Shown one piece after another: positions 8,343 to 18,157 of a stretch of 64,000 nucleotides of DNA. The first letter of the stretch is position 1. Each line of letters starts with the position of its first letter. The translations under genes and the position numbers were made by a program. Source of the DNA: JABCZS01 sp041660525 (GTDB lineage Bacteria; Pseudomonadota; Gammaproteobacteria; JABCZS01); contig JBAZWD010000001.1 of assembly GCA_041660525.1 (NCBI GenBank), positions 372,001 through 436,000 of the forward strand, read 5' to 3'. The notes under the pieces were generated by a model. It saw nothing but the letters and a program-made list of their open reading frames with translations, searched no databases and was not told where the DNA came from.

Positions 8343-11036
8343 ATGCCCAAAAAACAATTGGTAGAAAATGGTAAACAAGCAGAAAACCAGCAAGGCTTTT
8401 CAGAAAATGCCTCATCAACCATATTGCGAGCACCAAGACAAGAAAGTCTATTAATTAAGCTTAGTACGCAAGAAACCATAGCTACAGTTACGATAAAAGG
8501 AAACGAAGAAAAACAGCAAGATGCCAACATTGATGAAATGTTTATATTTTCTCCCGCATTAACAGAAATGGGTGATGAATTCTTTGAACAAGTATTAATC
8601 GATACTTATGCTGCGCTAGAAAAGGAATTGGAAGGGTCTATGGTTGGCGAAGTTGTGGCAGGCGTCGATCTTAATGGTTCAGGGGCAAGTGCAGTTATTT
8701 GTTTAGAACGTAAAGATCATGCTGGTTTAAATATTGTATATACGAGTAGCTTAGGTCAGTGCGCAGCATATCAATCAACATCAAAAGAAATTAAGCAGCT
8801 TAGTGTTAAAGATGAACAGCGTTCTTTTGGAAATAAAGCGCTTGAAAAAAAGAATCGAACATTACACATTCCATTTGTAACGCGTGAAATAGTACAAGAG
8901 CATGATTATATAATTTTAGCTTCCTCTGGCGTAGGTACGCATTTAAAACCTTCAGAAGTTCAGGAGCAAAGAAAAAAAAGTGTAGGTGATACTGGACAAG
9001 CGATAGTCCAAAAAGTATTAGCTAGTGGAGGCTCTAAAAATACTACAGTAAAAGTAGCACAAACAAAGGTGCCTGAAAACTCAATACAGGTTTCTGCTGT
9101 TTTCGATGGCAACGGTAATAGTGGTAATTTAATTTCAAAGGCCTTGGCGCAACGAGTTATTCCTGTGTTAAAAGCTACTATGCAGGCTCGATTAAACGAC
9201 AATATAAAGTACAATGCCATTTTAGCTAAAAAAAATCATTCAATACCAAATGTTAAACGAGATTTATATGTTGATTTAAATAATCCAAGCTATCCGTTTC
9301 ATTATTTATTAGCATCAATAGTTCTAAATGATTCTGATTTTGCAGAAACACTCACGCCGGAAAATTTACAAGATCACAATACTCTTACGGCAGCACTAAA
9401 CAATTCATTTCGTGTGCGTTCAACTGAACATAGTAAATATACAGAATTTTTAGATAAAAAAATCTCAATTTGGCAAGTACAGCTTCCTAATGTGGGTAAA
9501 AAATATCAACATATTGTAAATGCAGAAATAAAAAAGTTAAAAGCCCTCAAAGAGAAAGGTGCGCAAAATATCCATAATAATAAGCAATCAAAAAATAATG
9601 ATGAAGCTTATTCAGAACAAATAGACGAAAACAAAAAATTTGATATTGAAATAAAAGAATCAACCAAAGAAGATGATGCCATTTTTGCATTAATTTATAG
9701 ATTGGATAAATCAATACATGTAAAAATTAAACCATTACAAAGCAATCAAGTTATTTTGCAATCTAGGATAGATAATATAGAAAAACGTCTTGGGGAATCA
9801 GATTTACCGGAGGCTACAAAAAAACGCTTGCAGGCTGAAAGCCGAAAACTTCCAGAGAAGAAAAGCTTTCTTCCGTCAAAAACAGTACTGCGTTCGGTGG
9901 ATAAAAAAGCTGAATCTCAACAGAAATCTCAAGATAAAAGTAAGAGCGCTACTGAGAAAGGGCAAAAAGTCGAAGATGAGCTCTTCCGTGGTAAAACCCA
10001 ACATGTATTTTTTAATGGTAGAGAAGTTTCTAGAGATGAATTTATAGAAATAAAAAATAAAAATAAAAACCTTGATGAAGCATTAAAATATTACGATCCT
10101 GCGATGATGGCCGCTGGTCGACCATTTGTGATGAATGCTCTAAGCGAAGCGCCAGAAGCCTCTGAAGCCAATATTTATTTTTCAGATGTAGATGGTGAAA
10201 TTTCCTGTGTAGGAGAATGCAAAGGATATAAATATCATAGTTACGATGACAAATCAGGGTCCTCAACTGAAATCATCATTCCAGGTTTTATATTCACCAT
10301 TAGCAAATTCAATAATACAGAGAAAGGAAAAGGCTTTGACTGGATCGGGCTTGATGTGTCAAATTCTTTACTCAATAGACTTGTTAATAGTCTTGATCCT
10401 CAAAGAGTAACGGATGCAGATATCCAAAAAGCGCAAGCAGAAGAAGAATATCAAAAAGCGATGGGATCATTAAAAGCGTTGGCTATTTCATTGCCTATTA
10501 ATGCTTTAATTAGACCGTGGATTAATAAAATTTATAATAAAATATCAATAATTAAGGAATCACATCCCGAGGCTGCTGACTTAAATTTGTTAATGAAAAC
10601 TGCAACAGCAGTAGTGGACGTATATCAACAGGTTAAAAATCACGAATGGGAAGATCCATTTAAACAACATTATGGTCTTTTAAATCAGCTTCATGATAAA
10701 TATGATACCGAATTAACAAAAGCCATGATAATATTTTTTGTCATTGTAGGTGTTCTTGCCCTTGCTTCAGGCATTGGTGCTTGGGCTGGCGCGCCATTAT
10801 TAGCCTTCGCCGTAGATGCAGCGGCTGCTTTGGTCGGCGCGGGTGCTGGCTCAACAGTTCTTTCTGGTCTTTTATATAAAGACGTAAAAAATTCAAAAGA
10901 ACATGCAGAAACGGAATTAAAGACTTATACGAGCAAACCAGCCACATCGTTTTATAATGCGTCTAAAGGAAATAAAAATATAAAAGTAAACGAAAATACA
11001 AAAATAAACGAAAATAAACTAACCAAAGATATTTAA
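8343..11036 (+). CDS. Large protein with circularly permuted, degenerate PP2C-like domain and C-terminal membrane hairpin
   Basis: 897 residues from the ATG at 8343; a start at 8301 would add 14 residues. Residues 70-280 carry PPM/PP2C phosphatase motifs in rotated order: the GSGASAVICLE strand and SLGQ (112-139), SFGN (161-164), DYIILASSG (188-196), SKNTTVKV (231-238), and only then the normally N-terminal SAVFDGNGNSG (251-261). Metal-binding aspartates are replaced at N164, S195 and K232; D255 remains. It is therefore probably a pseudophosphatase. A charged, coiled middle follows, then two hydrophobic segments (about 794-843) and an Asn/Lys-rich tail. A host-directed effector is plausible but unproven. 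Confidence 0.65.
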   Translation: MPKKQLVENGKQAENQQGFSENASSTILRAPRQESLLIKLSTQETIATVTIKGNEEKQQDANIDEMFIFSPALTEMGDEFFEQVLIDTYAALEKELEGSMVGEVVAGVDLNGSGASAVICLERKDHAGLNIVYTSSLGQCAAYQSTSKEIKQLSVKDEQRSFGNKALEKKNRTLHIPFVTREIVQEHDYIILASSGVGTHLKPSEVQEQRKKSVGDTGQAIVQKVLASGGSKNTTVKVAQTKVPENSIQVSAVFDGNGNSGNLISKALAQRVIPVLKATMQARLNDNIKYNAILAKKNHSIPNVKRDLYVDLNNPSYPFHYLLASIVLNDSDFAETLTPENLQDHNTLTAALNNSFRVRSTEHSKYTEFLDKKISIWQVQLPNVGKKYQHIVNAEIKKLKALKEKGAQNIHNNKQSKNNDEAYSEQIDENKKFDIEIKESTKEDDAIFALIYRLDKSIHVKIKPLQSNQVILQSRIDNIEKRLGESDLPEATKKRLQAESRKLPEKKSFLPSKTVLRSVDKKAESQQKSQDKSKSATEKGQKVEDELFRGKTQHVFFNGREVSRDEFIEIKNKNKNLDEALKYYDPAMMAAGRPFVMNALSEAPEASEANIYFSDVDGEISCVGECKGYKYHSYDDKSGSSTEIIIPGFIFTISKFNNTEKGKGFDWIGLDVSNSLLNRLVNSLDPQRVTDADIQKAQAEEEYQKAMGSLKALAISLPINALIRPWINKIYNKISIIKESHPEAADLNLLMKTATAVVDVYQQVKNHEWEDPFKQHYGLLNQLHDKYDTELTKAMIIFFVIVGVLALASGIGAWAGAPLLAFAVDAAAALVGAGAGSTVLSGLLYKDVKNSKEHAETELKTYTSKPATSFYNASKGNKNIKVNENTKINENKLTKDI

Positions 11037-11143
11037 AAATATCCCACTTCTAATCGATCGGCTTCATTAATCACTAAATTAAAAGCAAGCATAAGCCTTA
11101 CCTTAGGGGTATTAAGGAAAAGAAAATTTCGTATGCGACTTCA

Positions 11144-14100
11144 TCATAGTTTTTTGAATTTTTTATATCCATATGCGATGATTGCTCCCACGCCTAAAGT
11201 AGTAGCTGCAATCGCAATCGTAGTATACGATGGCATCCAACCTTTAGTGGTATATGTGTTAGTTGTTGCAGGTGGTGTATTATTTCTTTGGGTTATATTG
11301 TTCGTTGGATTGGTATCCGGAATAGCCGAATACTGAATAATGCCATGAAGACGCTTTTGTCGATTCGCAATCATGTTTTTCCCTACGGCAGTCAATTCTG
11401 AACAACTGTCATATTTAATATTTATCAATCGAGGGCAACAGTCTAAGATCACTTCAAGTAATGGATCATCAATTGCTGTATTTGATAAATTTAAACTGGT
11501 TAAATCTTTAGTAATGTTTTTGTTAAATATTAAAGAAACTTGTTCAATGCTTAATTGATTATGAGTTAAAAGCATTTTGATATTGTATGAGAAACGTGTG
11601 ATTTTACTCTTATTAGCTAGTTGTGGATTAACCACATATTCCCCAAAAGGCAAGAGTCTTATCGTACCATTTCCTGATCCAATAACTAGCCAACCATTTT
11701 TCAAAATAGTTATTGACATAATGCTAAAATTATTTTTGAAGTAGTAACTATTCAAATATTTAGGCGTACTATCAATAACACCCCAAAGAAATATTGCCCC
11801 ATAGTTTAATCCTCCGACCGCGAAACCATTGGGTAAATAAGTTAGTGATAGTATGCGACTTCTAAAGGAGGACCATTGATGCAAAAGCTCAGGATGATTT
11901 TTACTTTTCATTCCCCAGATTCTTACCGTTCCATGGTTTAATGTGTTAAAAAGCCAACTATTCAATAAGGATGAATTAGATTCGCTATCTTTCTCTAAGA
12001 TATGCAAAAGCTTGGGTTCCCCTTTACTCCTAGCTTCCCAGATTTTAATCTGATCAGAATAGCTTGATGAACTAACAAGCCAGCCATTGCGCAGGACGGT
12101 TAATCTTCCGTACCTGCCTCCTTCATGCTCTACAGTATATAAATGTTTAGGTTGACTCTCACTGCTAATTTCCCAGAAGCTAATACCCGCAGATATTCTA
12201 CAAGCAAGCCAAGCATTTTGTAAAACCGCTAAATCAAATACATACTCATCTAAGCTATGTAAGAGTTGAAGACTGCCACTACTCCTTATATTCCAGATTT
12301 TAATTTCCGAAAATGTACTGCCGACAAGCCATCCATTCATCAAAACAGTTAATACATAAACTGGTTTTGAGAGTGGCCGCTCATGCAAGAGTTTAAGTTG
12401 CTGGATACTTACAACTTCCCAGATTTGTAATTTTCTTTGTGCTCCACTTACAAGCCAACTGTTGGGCAAGACCGCTAGCGCATAAATAGGTTCTTGAACA
12501 TTCATAACTTCACCATCATCATCATCTGGCGGTTCGCCTGTTGGGAAATCACAGATAAATTCTGGTATAAGTAAGCCCTTGTCAGGATAAACAGCTGCAA
12601 CTTGCCCCATAAGAGCGCTATTCCATGTTTTCGGCGGATTAATATCAAATTCTACTTTAGGGTATTTTTGAAAGATTTGTGGCAAGATTTGCAGTAAGAC
12701 TGGGTCTAAATTAACGCAATTATTAAGTTTAATGTCATTTACTCCATGCTCGCATAGTTCGTTCAACCAGTCATAACGGACATTACCAACCAAACCTAAC
12801 CGATAAGCAAAACCTGTTAATCTCGGACATGCTATAAAAGTAATACTCCTTAAATTTGGCATTTTTTTAATTAAAACCATTAATTCATCGTCGGTAAGTA
12901 AGGGATTGCCTTTAATCACTAAGCTTGTTAATTCCGTGCTTATGGCTTGTAAAAAAGCTTGGTGTGCTACGGACGTATAATTTTTGTGTTCATACTGCGT
13001 AGCATTTAATTTAGTTAAAACCAATTCCTGCAAGTCTTGTTCTCGTGCAAATGTAGTAAACTCGCCTTGTGTGATTTCTTTGATGATGATATCCACAAAC
13101 ATTTTATCACTCTGTACTTCGCGTAATACTAGCAATAAATCTTTGGGGCCTTGTTGATTTTTAAGAAATTCAAAATAATCTTTTGTTTTCTTACCCGTGA
13201 CTTTTGCTATTACTTGTGAATGTGTGCTTTGTGAAACACCGCTTAAGCCTCCGATTTTTTGCATTCGCTGTAGAAGTGTTGTGGTTTGCGTAAAGCTATC
13301 CTCATAAATTTTTGCTAATTTTGGTTGTATTTTTCGAAACAAATCTTGATGTGTAACAATTTCTAAAGTTTTTAGCGCATCTTGTATTCTAATCATTTTC
13401 ATGCAAGGCTGCGCTAAACCCTTGGCATCAAAAAATGCTTGTAATACGACTTTTGCATTATCATCTGGACGTTCATATAAAGCTTTAATATCCTTGCCGA
13501 ATAATTTATCTACGGTTTGATTATAATGTCGCACAGTATATAGCCACGCGCGTATGCGCGATAAAGGTGCAAAAGTAATCGCGCTTATAAATTGACGTAC
13601 TTTGGGATCTATGGGTTGTTGCATAGCTTGCATACAAAATACTATATTTTTGACTTCGACATTTTGAGTATTAAATATTCCGTCGCTCAGTTCATCACGA
13701 ACAAATGCATGATCATTATCTACACTTAAAAGTTGTCTATTTCGCACCACAGAATTAGCATCCCGTCCATCTTCCATATTCAGTAATAAATTTACTATTA
13801 GCATTGCTGAGAAATAAAAATTTTCTAAGTTTTTTAATTGTTCGGGATCAGAATTGGTGCTCAGTAATGTTTGCACATTATCACCGGTCACTGTTGGGCT
13901 GAGTTGCACATATTCCATTACAGGGGTACCGTTGCGATAACGCATTATTTTTGCTGGTTGAACGGGAATAATGCCTATATCATCTGCGGCTTCTGCCATA
14001 TCAAAAAACATCCAACGGGATAATGCCCAGGCTGCAAATGCAAGACCTATGCAACCCGGATTTTCTTTAATATGTAAATCGCCTACGATTGCAATTTTAT

Positions 14101-17017
14101 GCGTACTTTTTTGTATAAACTTTCTATTATCAAGGGCTTTCACTGCATCTTCATTTAAAGCCCACCAACCGTTAAAAGTGGTTTGCAATAAGACTTCGCC
14201 GTTAGCGCATCGTGTATGAATACTTTGCACTGAGGGTGCTGGAATAATAGGGCTTGCAATGCCTTTTAATTTTTCTTCAAACCCTTGCAGACCAATACCT
14301 AGGCCTTGATCAAATAAAGCTTGAGAAGCAGCAGAATTGCCATCATCAAACCGTAGAATATTTTGATAGCTTAAAGATTTATCCCAAGGATTATTTTTTG
14401 TTTGAATTTCTTGCCAGTGCAAAGCAATAACTTTACTATTAACCATTGTTAATTTTGCTTCTAATTCTGACTTGTTGCTTGCGTCAGCGCCCGCTAAAGC
14501 AATGGTTAATAATTGATGGGCTTGTGTCATTGCAAATGTAGCAAGTGTAAATTCATTTGCAAGCAGCGCTAACTCTCCTAAAGCTTGATAATCTAAATAA
14601 GTTAATATGCAGTGAGCGCTAGGTATAACATCAACGACTCCTTCTTGATCAGCTTGTTGAATATGCGGCAGTGTTTGGATTTTTTGTTTTCCTTGCAATG
14701 CTTGTAAGCGCACTAAGGGAGATATTGTTGTATTAACGCTCACCTCATATAACACTTGCATTAACAAATCTTTTGTTAGCGGATTGTTTTTAAGCTGCGC
14801 ATATTTAATATTTAAAGCATTTAATATGTCATCATTGGGCTTTACTCTTTGCAGCTCAATGATTACTTGTTGCACATATAATGATATTATTAACGAATCT
14901 GGATATATTTTATTAAACCAAATATTTAAGTCTACCGCACCCATATCGCCCAATAATACTGGCCAATAATCTTTCTTGTCTTTTACAATGCGCGTTAATA
15001 ATTCTAATACGCTTATCTGCACCAGCTCATTTGATAATGAACGCGTTGCTAATACCCTCCGTAGACTTTCTGCTTTACCTCTCGGGAAGTTTGGCATTTG
15101 CATAAATGCTTGGATAAATACCAATGACGCTAAATCTTTATCTGTTTTTATACTATCATTTTCCTCAAGAACATTTTCAACTTTTATTAAATGTTGATTT
15201 AAGACAATATCATCATTGTCCTTATCTTCTATGTTTAAATAATCAAACACATCTCTTAGTTGATTTACATCAATATGCTGAAGTTTTGCTATTCTTAACC
15301 AAAAATGTAAACGTTGGCTTTCAACCAATATTTTACAATATAAAAAACGTTGCGCATCAGAAGTCGCTGATGTAATTTTATTATTATAATGATCAGATAT
15401 CGCGCTAAGTTTTGCTAAACCATTTTTAATTTCATGAATAAATCCTACGCCACCGCTTTGATATAATCCCTGTATTAATACGCTAGAAAATAACTCCAGA
15501 TTTTCCTGCTGACTTTGAAGAGATTGCGTTAAAAAATTTGTACGAAAAACAATATTACCTAAATCATAGGCCTGTGTATAAGTGCTTTCTTGCATGGGAT
15601 CGTCAAATTGAATGTTGAGCGCATCACTATAGCTGCGTGCATGTTCCATTAATCGATATTGATAGGCAGTTAAACTGTGCGCTGTTTTTTGCGTGCCCAT
15701 TTGTTTTGGTACGCTCGGATCACTTTTCCAATTAAAAATTTCTGTGACATCTGGCAATAAATAAGCTGCACCTATATGCTCATATCCTATTTCGGGTGGT
15801 AAGGATGGAATGGGATCGTCAGTATGAACAAAGCGATGAACATGTTTGTCTAATCCTGCAGGCAAACCTTTTTCAAGACGAGGTTGTCCAAATGTGAGTA
15901 CTGTTAATTTATCATGATGTTGAGGATATTTTTGGTAAAATCGTGCTGAAGCTAATAAAGCCAAAGCAGCACCTGATGAGTGGCCTATAAATAAAAATCG
16001 TTTTGGCGGAAATTTAGCATGATAATCAAGACGATTTCCCAAACCCTCGTCTTCGTTCCAAAGATCATTTAGCGCTTTATTAAACCCTCCATTTAATGCA
16101 GCAAGCAAATTACTGCTTATATCCGGTGCGCCACGAAATAAACATATGACTGTATCTTGATTAGCCAATAGGATACTGCGGCTATCACTTTTAAATTGAT
16201 AAAAAAATGAGGTTGGGTTATTTAAATTATAGTGCCACTGCTTAGCCATTGAGTGAATAAACGATTTATCTTCATAAGTAAGCAAGGCTAATCTGATTGC
16301 ATCTAAAGAAATTTGATAACGCGCCTCTAGCGACAATGTATCAAATGCTCCAGTAAGAGCCAATGCTGGTGTTAAGGGAGAGTCTTTTACTACAACCAAC
16401 TGTTGCGCTAAATAATCACCTATATGATCAACGCTTAAATGTTTTTCCTCAAAAAGCACTGCTGCTTTAATTAAGTTATCCATCAATCGCGCTGAAAGAT
16501 CATTAATTAGTGTTTCATGCGCATATGTTAATTTTGATGATGGCAAACAAGTTTTGATAACTTGATGCATGGCTTTTTTCAAAGGTGTAAGCGCAGTATC
16601 AACTATGCCCATTTCTGGTGTATTTATATCTAGAATTTGCGCACGATGGTATATGATCGCTTGAGCACAAAAATTTTCAACTATGGTATCTTTCTCTACC
16701 AATAAAGGATTTAAACGCTTTGCTTCCCCTTGAAAATATTGTGATGACACCGTGATGACTGCTCGACCTGCAATAGTGCCGGCAATAGAATCAAAAGCAA
16801 CATTTAATGCTGTTGCAAACATATTAATATAGATAGGTAAATCAGGTGCGACACGACCGCTGGCGATTATGCTTAAGCCATCTAAAGATGACGCGATCAC
16901 TGATTGTAAATGAGTTTTAAAATTTAAAAGCGTTCGTTGTTCAGCTAAAGTGGCTTGCGCTAATGCTTGGGCTAATAATGTGGTGTAATAAGTAGTATCT
17001 CTTGGCACGGGTGTCAT
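11144..17017 (-). CDS. Giant multidomain protein: class 3 lipase, kinase-like, LRR, seven WD40-like repeats, C-terminal TM
   Basis: 1957 residues, ATG at 17017 with an AGGAG site just upstream. Residues about 230-430 are a class 3 lipase-type alpha/beta hydrolase: nucleophile elbow GHSSG near 344, then LTFGQPR and HTDDPIPSLP. Residues about 960-1180 look like a kinase-type fold (HIKENPG, later MEDGRDAN and SVDNDHAF). LRR/RNI-type repeats follow near 1360-1460. About residues 1507-1792 hold seven repeats ending in IW-type dipeptides, one complete propeller. Another LRR and a membrane anchor (about 1932-1952, then KKFKKL) close the protein. It is paralogous to the gene at 41500 in the first two thirds. 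An effector role is inferred. Confidence 0.75.
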   Translation of the reverse strand: MTPVPRDTTYYTTLLAQALAQATLAEQRTLLNFKTHLQSVIASSLDGLSIIASGRVAPDLPIYINMFATALNVAFDSIAGTIAGRAVITVSSQYFQGEAKRLNPLLVEKDTIVENFCAQAIIYHRAQILDINTPEMGIVDTALTPLKKAMHQVIKTCLPSSKLTYAHETLINDLSARLMDNLIKAAVLFEEKHLSVDHIGDYLAQQLVVVKDSPLTPALALTGAFDTLSLEARYQISLDAIRLALLTYEDKSFIHSMAKQWHYNLNNPTSFFYQFKSDSRSILLANQDTVICLFRGAPDISSNLLAALNGGFNKALNDLWNEDEGLGNRLDYHAKFPPKRFLFIGHSSGAALALLASARFYQKYPQHHDKLTVLTFGQPRLEKGLPAGLDKHVHRFVHTDDPIPSLPPEIGYEHIGAAYLLPDVTEIFNWKSDPSVPKQMGTQKTAHSLTAYQYRLMEHARSYSDALNIQFDDPMQESTYTQAYDLGNIVFRTNFLTQSLQSQQENLELFSSVLIQGLYQSGGVGFIHEIKNGLAKLSAISDHYNNKITSATSDAQRFLYCKILVESQRLHFWLRIAKLQHIDVNQLRDVFDYLNIEDKDNDDIVLNQHLIKVENVLEENDSIKTDKDLASLVFIQAFMQMPNFPRGKAESLRRVLATRSLSNELVQISVLELLTRIVKDKKDYWPVLLGDMGAVDLNIWFNKIYPDSLIISLYVQQVIIELQRVKPNDDILNALNIKYAQLKNNPLTKDLLMQVLYEVSVNTTISPLVRLQALQGKQKIQTLPHIQQADQEGVVDVIPSAHCILTYLDYQALGELALLANEFTLATFAMTQAHQLLTIALAGADASNKSELEAKLTMVNSKVIALHWQEIQTKNNPWDKSLSYQNILRFDDGNSAASQALFDQGLGIGLQGFEEKLKGIASPIIPAPSVQSIHTRCANGEVLLQTTFNGWWALNEDAVKALDNRKFIQKSTHKIAIVGDLHIKENPGCIGLAFAAWALSRWMFFDMAEAADDIGIIPVQPAKIMRYRNGTPVMEYVQLSPTVTGDNVQTLLSTNSDPEQLKNLENFYFSAMLIVNLLLNMEDGRDANSVVRNRQLLSVDNDHAFVRDELSDGIFNTQNVEVKNIVFCMQAMQQPIDPKVRQFISAITFAPLSRIRAWLYTVRHYNQTVDKLFGKDIKALYERPDDNAKVVLQAFFDAKGLAQPCMKMIRIQDALKTLEIVTHQDLFRKIQPKLAKIYEDSFTQTTTLLQRMQKIGGLSGVSQSTHSQVIAKVTGKKTKDYFEFLKNQQGPKDLLLVLREVQSDKMFVDIIIKEITQGEFTTFAREQDLQELVLTKLNATQYEHKNYTSVAHQAFLQAISTELTSLVIKGNPLLTDDELMVLIKKMPNLRSITFIACPRLTGFAYRLGLVGNVRYDWLNELCEHGVNDIKLNNCVNLDPVLLQILPQIFQKYPKVEFDINPPKTWNSALMGQVAAVYPDKGLLIPEFICDFPTGEPPDDDDGEVMNVQEPIYALAVLPNSWLVSGAQRKLQIWEVVSIQQLKLLHERPLSKPVYVLTVLMNGWLVGSTFSEIKIWNIRSSGSLQLLHSLDEYVFDLAVLQNAWLACRISAGISFWEISSESQPKHLYTVEHEGGRYGRLTVLRNGWLVSSSSYSDQIKIWEARSKGEPKLLHILEKDSESNSSLLNSWLFNTLNHGTVRIWGMKSKNHPELLHQWSSFRSRILSLTYLPNGFAVGGLNYGAIFLWGVIDSTPKYLNSYYFKNNFSIMSITILKNGWLVIGSGNGTIRLLPFGEYVVNPQLANKSKITRFSYNIKMLLTHNQLSIEQVSLIFNKNITKDLTSLNLSNTAIDDPLLEVILDCCPRLINIKYDSCSELTAVGKNMIANRQKRLHGIIQYSAIPDTNPTNNITQRNNTPPATTNTYTTKGWMPSYTTIAIAATTLGVGAIIAYGYKKFKKL

Positions 17018-17169
17018 TCTCCTTAGGCCTACAAGGCAGACAATTTTTATATGTGATTAAGAAAACTAAGATACTCCATAGGTTAATCTAATGGCAATGA
17101 TAAATAGATATGATATATGTGAGTAATTGCTGAACATCTTGTGAGATATTGGCTATTTAATCTATGCCT

Positions 17170-17198
17170 CAAAATTCGCGCGATGTCCGCGAATTTTG
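17170..17198 (-). terminator. Hairpin downstream of pdxA
   Basis: A perfect 11-bp stem, CAAAATTCGCG with CGCGAATTTTG, around a 7-nt loop, 8 bp beyond the pdxA stop. No long U-tract follows on the minus strand, so it is either a weak terminator or an mRNA-stabilising hairpin for the lptD-surA-pdxA transcript. Confidence 0.55.
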
Positions 17199-17206
17199 AT
17201 GATAAA

Positions 17207-18157
17207 TTATCGCTGCGTCTGCTCCAACGCATAAATAAAACTATCCGCACTCGCTTTATTTGTTCCCGCTAATTCCAATGCTGTCCCATGATCAACCGAT
17301 GTGCGTAAAAATGGTAAACCTAAAGTGATATTGGCGGTTTTGCCAAAACTTAGAGTTTTAATCACCGGTAAACCTTGATCATGATACATGCATAAAAATG
17401 CATCGGCAGATTTTAGATTTTTTTCGCTGAACATCGTGTCAGCCGATAAAGGACCTTCGAGTTGATAACCTTGTTTGCGTAAAAATTCTAAAGCGGGTGA
17501 GATGATATTTATTTCTTCATCACCTAAATGACCCGATTCACCTGCGTGTGGATTTAAGCCTGCAACAATAATATGAGGATTATGAATATGAAAATATTTT
17601 TTTAATCCATCATGAAGAATAGGGATAATGGATTTTATTTCTTCTGCCGTGATGGCATCGCTCACTTGTTTTAACGGTAAATGCGTTGTCACTAAAGCGA
17701 TGCGTAATTTATCGCTTGCAAGTAACATGACGACTTGTTTCACCTGGCAAAGGTCGGCTAAAAATTCTGTATGTCCTGAGAATTTAATGCCTGTCTGATT
17801 AATAATGCCTTTGTGAACAGGGCCGGTGACGAGTGCAGTAAATGTATGGTTTAAGCAGCCTTGTGTTGCTGTGGTTAATGTGCGTAAAACATATTCTGAA
17901 TTATCAGCGTTCAGTTGTCCGCAAATGGTAGGTGAATTTAATTTTTCTGGGATAATAAATAATTGCCCGGCTTGATGCGGTTTATCTTTTATAAATTCAT
18001 TTAATTTTAAAGGTAAATTTAATAATTTTGCGCGTTGTAATAATAAATCAGGATCGGCAACAACGACTAATTGATCAGAATAATTTTTTTGCGCTAATTG
18101 AATAACCAGATCAGGACCAATGCCGGCAGCCTCTCCCGGGGTAAGGACAATAGCCAT
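17207..18157 (-). CDS. pdxA: 4-hydroxythreonine-4-phosphate dehydrogenase
   Basis: PdxA oxidises 4-phosphohydroxy-L-threonine in the DXP-dependent pyridoxal phosphate pathway. 316 residues is close to normal. It opens with the family's PGEAAGIGPDL, and the divalent-metal histidines lie in GHTEFLADL, AGLNPHAGESGHLGDEE and CMYHDQGLPVIKT. The ATG follows the surA stop with no gap. The lptD-surA-pdxA order is conserved in gammaproteobacteria. The pathway needs the DXP made by Dxs (at 31808). Confidence 0.96.
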   Translation of the reverse strand: MAIVLTPGEAAGIGPDLVIQLAQKNYSDQLVVVADPDLLLQRAKLLNLPLKLNEFIKDKPHQAGQLFIIPEKLNSPTICGQLNADNSEYVLRTLTTATQGCLNHTFTALVTGPVHKGIINQTGIKFSGHTEFLADLCQVKQVVMLLASDKLRIALVTTHLPLKQVSDAITAEEIKSIIPILHDGLKKYFHIHNPHIIVAGLNPHAGESGHLGDEEINIISPALEFLRKQGYQLEGPLSADTMFSEKNLKSADAFLCMYHDQGLPVIKTLSFGKTANITLGLPFLRTSVDHGTALELAGTNKASADSFIYALEQTQR

